Assembly (NCBI RefSeq): GCF_000230735.2
Contig: NC_019962.1
Location: 1,550,001 to 1,614,000 of the forward strand
Length of the DNA: 64,000 bases
Origin: Natrinema pellirubrum DSM 15624
Lineage (GTDB): Archaea > Halobacteriota > Halobacteria > Halobacteriales > Natrialbaceae
Direction: 5' to 3'
The notes under the pieces are model-generated. The model saw only the letters and a program-made list of their open reading frames with translations, made no database searches and was not told the origin of the DNA. Below, piece by piece: positions 63,789 through 64,000 of this stretch. The stretch's first letter is position 1, and each line of letters begins with the position of its first letter. Both the position numbers and the translations under genes were made by a program.

Positions 63789-64000
63789 ATGTCAGAGGCA
63801 CAATCAATCACCGACGAGCAGAGTGTTGCGCGCGAACTCACAGCCTTCCAGAATAACATCCTCGTGATCCTCGCCAAGGAGCCGATGTACGGCCTGGCGA
63901 TCAAACGCGAACTCGAGGACTACTACGGGACGGAGGTCAACCACGGTCGACTCTACCCCAACCTCGACGAACTGGTCGATCTGGGGCTGGTCGAAAAGAG
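63789..64000 (+). CDS. PadR family transcriptional regulator, N-terminal part
   Basis: Only the first ~70 residues are in the window. They read MSEAQSITDEQSVARELTAFQNNILVILAKEPMYGLAIKRELEDYYGTEVNHGRLYPNLDELVDLGLVEK, a PadR winged-helix DNA-binding domain with the Y-G-L-x-I-x-x-x-L and G-R-L-Y-P-x-L motifs. The pattern strongly recalls RosR-like haloarchaeal regulators of oxidative stress, but this cannot be confirmed without the rest. A clear TATA box lies 26 nt upstream. Confidence 0.85.
   Translation, partial: MSEAQSITDEQSVARELTAFQNNILVILAKEPMYGLAIKRELEDYYGTEVNHGRLYPNLDELVDLGLVEK

Overview
The window looks like the chromosome of an extremely halophilic archaeon (class Halobacteria, plausibly order Natrialbales). 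It is very GC-rich outside a few AT-rich patches. Its proteins are strongly acidic (D/E-rich, Lys-poor). Many starts appear leaderless, with a TATA element 25-30 nt before the ATG. The gene content is typical of haloarchaea: HMG-CoA synthase, a split glycine decarboxylase P protein, a gas-vesicle cluster, RdfA, aCPSF1, DUF2150/DUF2270/DUF371 proteins and many one-zinc-ribbon proteins. Assignments come from reading the sequence only; no database search was run.

Layout. 0-9 kb: the end of a NYN-domain gene, an NhaC antiporter with a small TRAM-like partner, a TatD-like hydrolase, DUF2150, then a surface/pilin-like gene split by an IS66-type element (ISH10-like), then HMG-CoA synthase. 9-19 kb: an AI-2E-type permease, DUF2270, gcvPA-gcvPB, two small membrane proteins, a PduO-type cobalamin adenosyltransferase, DoxX and adenine deaminase. 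19.4-23.3 kb: tRNA-Val(CAC), followed by a copy of its 3' end, four large inverted repeats in two modules, an AT-rich island whose only sizeable gene is cut by a second IS, and a strong candidate structured ncRNA. 23.3-28.5 kb: regulators (Bat-like HTH, DtxR family) with a DtxR-type operator, DsrE and CbaC-like proteins, and a MATE exporter. 28.9-31.6 kb: rdfA with an SMC-related coiled-coil ATPase. 32-39.5 kb: MaeB-type malic enzyme, MFS permease, Zn alcohol dehydrogenase with paired operators, and a Gfo/Idh/MocA oxidoreductase. 40.2-47.1 kb: a compact gas-vesicle locus, gvpFGH-(I)-JKLM leftward and gvpANO rightward, with no gvpC, gvpD or gvpE. 47.1-48.6 kb: a second AT-rich patch with an orphan tail-anchored protein and a frameshifted gene remnant. 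48.8-64 kb: mutS, nucS, a Tat lipoprotein, aCPSF1, a 7TM histidine kinase, bluB, endonuclease III, DUF371, a phosphatase-superfamily protein, pyrophosphatase and the start of a PadR regulator.

How the genes work together. The gvp genes form two divergent transcription units, with stop/start overlaps joining most leftward genes, so stoichiometric co-translation is likely. mutS, nucS and nth are DNA-repair genes within about 11 kb. rdfA and the SMC-like gene form one transcription unit. BluB and the adenosyltransferase belong to the same cobalamin pathway but are unlinked. Two AT-rich islands, one beside a tRNA, and two fresh-looking IS insertions that each split a gene in a restorable frame show active mobile DNA.

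Most interesting for follow-up: the three-way-junction RNA near 23.15-23.23 kb, the tRNA-derived hairpin modules at 19.56-19.79 kb, the paired TetR-like operators 40 bp apart before the alcohol dehydrogenase, the DtxR box beside a DtxR gene, and the reduced gas-vesicle locus with enlarged GvpJ, GvpI-position and GvpO proteins.
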